From Brachionus plicatilis (taxonomy: Eukaryota > Rotifera > Eurotatoria > Ploima > Brachionidae), in NCBI GenBank assembly GCA_010279815.1, contig QEOQ01000238.1, forward strand, positions 175,986-239,985: a stretch of DNA of 64,000 bases, given 5' to 3'. This document shows, one piece after another, positions 63,562 through 64,000 of this stretch; position 1 is the stretch's first letter, and each line of letters opens with the position of its first letter. The position numbers and the translations under genes are program-made. Below the pieces are notes generated by a model, which was given only the letters and a program-made list of their open reading frames with translations, was not told where the DNA came from and made no database searches.

Positions 63562-64000
63562 TAGTGATGGGAGTTTTCTTGGTTTTTTTGGTTTCCCAAA
63601 ATTAGCATGCTAAAATTTTGGTAAACCAAAATTAGGAAACCAACTTTTGGTAAAACCAAATTTGGCAAACCAGAAATTTGGTAAAACCAAATTTAGCAAA
63701 CCAATGATTAAGCAGACCTGGTTGGTATTAGTTTCAAAAAAAAAAAGACAAAAATAACTTCAAATAATTTATTTTATTCTTAATTTTATTTTTCTTCATT
63801 CTAAGAGTACAAAAAAATTAACAAAAAAAAGAGAAAATTACAAATTCCGATTTTAGTATATAAACATTATTTTTTCAAAATTTGTAATAGAAAGTCTATT
63901 TCTTCGGTCCCATAATTGATATCCGGCATGTGAGAAAAACCTCTCGCTTGAAACACTAGTAGCCGGTGTAGCTAAAATTGCGCAAGCTAAGCTTGAAAGA
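63562..64000 (-). mobile_element. hAT transposon, 3' end, running off the window
   Basis: The end TAGTGATGGGAGTTTTCTTG (63562-63582) is followed by ggtaaaaccaaatttggcaa-type subterminal repeats, 63600-63710. From 63847 leftwards in the minus frame, the hAT C terminus is readable from the window edge: LACAILATPATSVSSERFFS, HAGYQLWDRRNRLSI, NFEKIMFIY and a stop. ATPATSVSSERFFS is the canonical hAT dimerisation motif and is intact here, so a fuller transposase may lie beyond base 64000. Confidence 0.8.

Overview
The window is about 64 kb of extremely AT-rich animal DNA. Protein-coding exons stand out as GC-richer islands, introns have GT...AG borders, and polyA signals follow several stop codons. 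A compact metazoan genome is likely. The PAN/apple plus GH16 glucanase, the mix of Mutator-like, hAT, mariner-like, LINE and Penelope-like debris, and the base composition suggest a monogonont rotifer such as Brachionus, but that is inference only. A 148-base run of N at 45656-45803 shows an assembly gap.

Host genes. Actin-related protein 1 (centractin, five exons) is at 1930-3369 (+). A secreted PAN + GH16 beta-glucanase is at 9331-10455 (+), with a probable 60-nt intron. The largest gene is a kinase suppressor of Ras (KSR) orthologue at 19983-34779 (+), at least eight exons spread over about 15 kb, with introns of 6.8, 1.8 and 2.8 kb packed with transposons. It has a duplicated half-zinc-finger exon in its C1 domain. 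A WD40-propeller/coiled-coil gene is at 41728-43173 (-). A multi-pass membrane protein with an alpha/beta-hydrolase domain lacking the nucleophile is at 50026-51537 (+). A LITAF-domain gene is at 60310-60846 (-). No operon-like arrangement is seen.

Mobile DNA fills most of the rest. Many insertions can be delimited to the base by target-site duplications (TSDs): several hAT-like families with 8-bp TSDs, a 350-bp Mutator-type foldback MITE with 9-bp TSDs, two identical 295-bp TA-flanked MITEs in opposite orientation at 24.9 and 48.3 kb, other TA and TTAA elements, LINE fragments (one with a 5' inversion of the twin-priming type), a Penelope-like remnant with a GIY-YIG domain, and MULE remnants with SWIM fingers. 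Nesting is up to three levels deep (46550-49315).

Layout: 1-11 kb Arp1, degraded transposons, GH16; 11-19.5 kb gene-poor transposon-rich DNA; 19.5-34.8 kb KSR; 35-41 kb transposon debris; 41.7-43.2 kb WD40 gene; 43.4-49.3 kb nested insertions; 50-51.5 kb hydrolase-fold membrane protein; 52.9-60 kb MITEs and LINE debris; 60.3-60.8 kb LITAF; 61-64 kb MITEs, Penelope-like and hAT remnants.
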